Of a stretch of 64,000 nt of DNA, positions 63,494-64,000 are shown piece after piece (position 1 is the stretch's first letter; every line of letters begins with the position of its first letter). Origin of the DNA: Paraburkholderia dioscoreae (GTDB lineage Bacteria > Pseudomonadota > Gammaproteobacteria > Burkholderiales > Burkholderiaceae); contig NZ_LR699554.1 of NCBI RefSeq assembly GCF_902459535.1, positions 1,116,001 to 1,180,000 of the forward strand. The letters are read 5' to 3'. The notes beneath the pieces are model-generated. The model worked only from the letters and a program-made list of their open reading frames with translations, had not been told where the DNA came from and searched no databases. The position numbers and the translations under genes were made by a program.

Positions 63494-64000
63494 TCAGACG
63501 ATACCGCCGAGTTTTCCGCCCGCCCGATTCGCGAGTATGTACTGCAGTTTGTCGAGCGATAACGGCTTGGTGAGGTGATAGTCGAAACCCGCGGCCAGGG
63601 CCCGCGACTTGTCGGATTCCGCCGCATAGCCGGTCAGCGCCACGAGCATGACGTCGTCGAGCCCGCTGTCGGCTCTCACCGCATGGGCGACGTCGAAGCC
63701 GTCCATATCCGGCATGCCCACGTCGATAATGGCGACTTCGGGCAAATTCTCCCTGATCAGCCGGACCGCTTCGCGCCCGCTGTCGCACATCGTGACCTGA
63801 TGTCCTTCGAGTTCCATCAGGATACCCAGGGACTGCAACGCGTCCGCATTGTCGTCCACGAGCAGCAGACGTACAGGCCCGAGACCGGCAGACGGCGGAG
63901 TCTCGGCCTTTGGCTGCAACTCGTCGCCCGAGCGCAAGATCGGCAACTTCAACGTAACCGACGTGCCTTTGCCGGTTCCTTCGCTGCGCAGGGAAATCGT
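63494..64000 (-). CDS. Hybrid histidine kinase C-terminus with receiver domain (runs off right edge)
   Basis: The minus-strand frame is open to the window end for 169 codons. The first residues (SLRSEGTGKGTSVTLKLPI) are the end of a HATPase domain. A receiver domain follows (RLLLVDDNADALQ, phospho-acceptor in AIIDVGMPDMDG, Thr in ALTGYA and Lys in HLTKPLS), so this is the C-terminus of a hybrid kinase; a separate response regulator start is not needed. The sensor part lies outside the window. Confidence 0.82.
   Translation of the reverse strand, partial: TISLRSEGTGKGTSVTLKLPILRSGDELQPKAETPPSAGLGPVRLLLVDDNADALQSLGILMELEGHQVTMCDSGREAVRLIRENLPEVAIIDVGMPDMDGFDVAHAVRADSGLDDVMLVALTGYAAESDKSRALAAGFDYHLTKPLSLDKLQYILANRAGGKLGGIV

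Overview
The window reads as a chromosomal segment of a Burkholderiales bacterium, most likely Paraburkholderia or a close relative. Support: GC-rich DNA with strong third-position GC, DUF3331 and DUF4148 proteins typical of that group, a general porin of the Burkholderia type, and a bcs cluster containing bcsD and bcsP/R-like genes. I saw no tRNA, rRNA, CRISPR array, insertion sequence or phage gene.

Layout. 0-1.7 kb: a DUF72 gene running off the left edge and a DUF2252 gene. 1.7-14.7 kb (minus strand): a cellulose operon read bcsD, bcsP/R, bcsQ, bcsA, bcsB, bcsZ, bcsC, with several ATGA-coupled junctions. It is followed by two c-di-GMP enzymes on the plus strand (15.2-18.8 kb): a diguanylate cyclase with an intact I-site and a GGDEF-EAL hybrid. 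BcsA carries a PilZ domain, so signal makers and target sit side by side. 18.9-25.5 kb: a homoprotocatechuate meta-cleavage operon (hpaG1, G2, E, D, F, H, I) with the divergent MarR repressor gene hpaR and a perfect palindromic operator between them. 25.5-34.1 kb: small metabolic and regulatory units (DSD1-type PLP enzyme, haloacid-dehalogenase-like HAD, LysR, sulfotransferase-like protein, mmsA, and a MarR/isochorismatase-like/MFS operon). 34.5-44.0 kb: a FixL/FixJ-like two-component pair, an AraC regulator, a lone receiver, a secreted alpha/beta hydrolase, DUF4148 and GNAT proteins, and an ArsR/old-yellow-enzyme pair.

44.2-56.8 kb is the most unusual region. A GntR/FCD regulator is followed by two plant-type [2Fe-2S] ferredoxins flanking an unknown 104-residue protein. 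Divergent from these are an ornithine-cyclodeaminase-family gene and an MFS exporter. Then come a TerC protein, a large permease, a ferredoxin-NAD(P)H reductase, a GlcG/HbpS protein, an aldehyde dehydrogenase, a heme-oxygenase-like diiron oxidase with all six expected metal ligands, and a porin. A GTATAC-N-GTATAC-like element lies upstream of each of the six transcription units, including the GntR gene. I infer one regulon for uptake and oxidative breakdown of an unidentified, possibly nitrogen-containing compound.

56.8-64 kb: a kdp potassium-transport operon (a 34-residue small protein, kdpF, A, B, C and a kdpE-like regulator) in which kdpD is missing from its usual place. It is followed by a small membrane protein, a universal-stress-like protein and the C-terminus of a hybrid histidine kinase that leaves the window.
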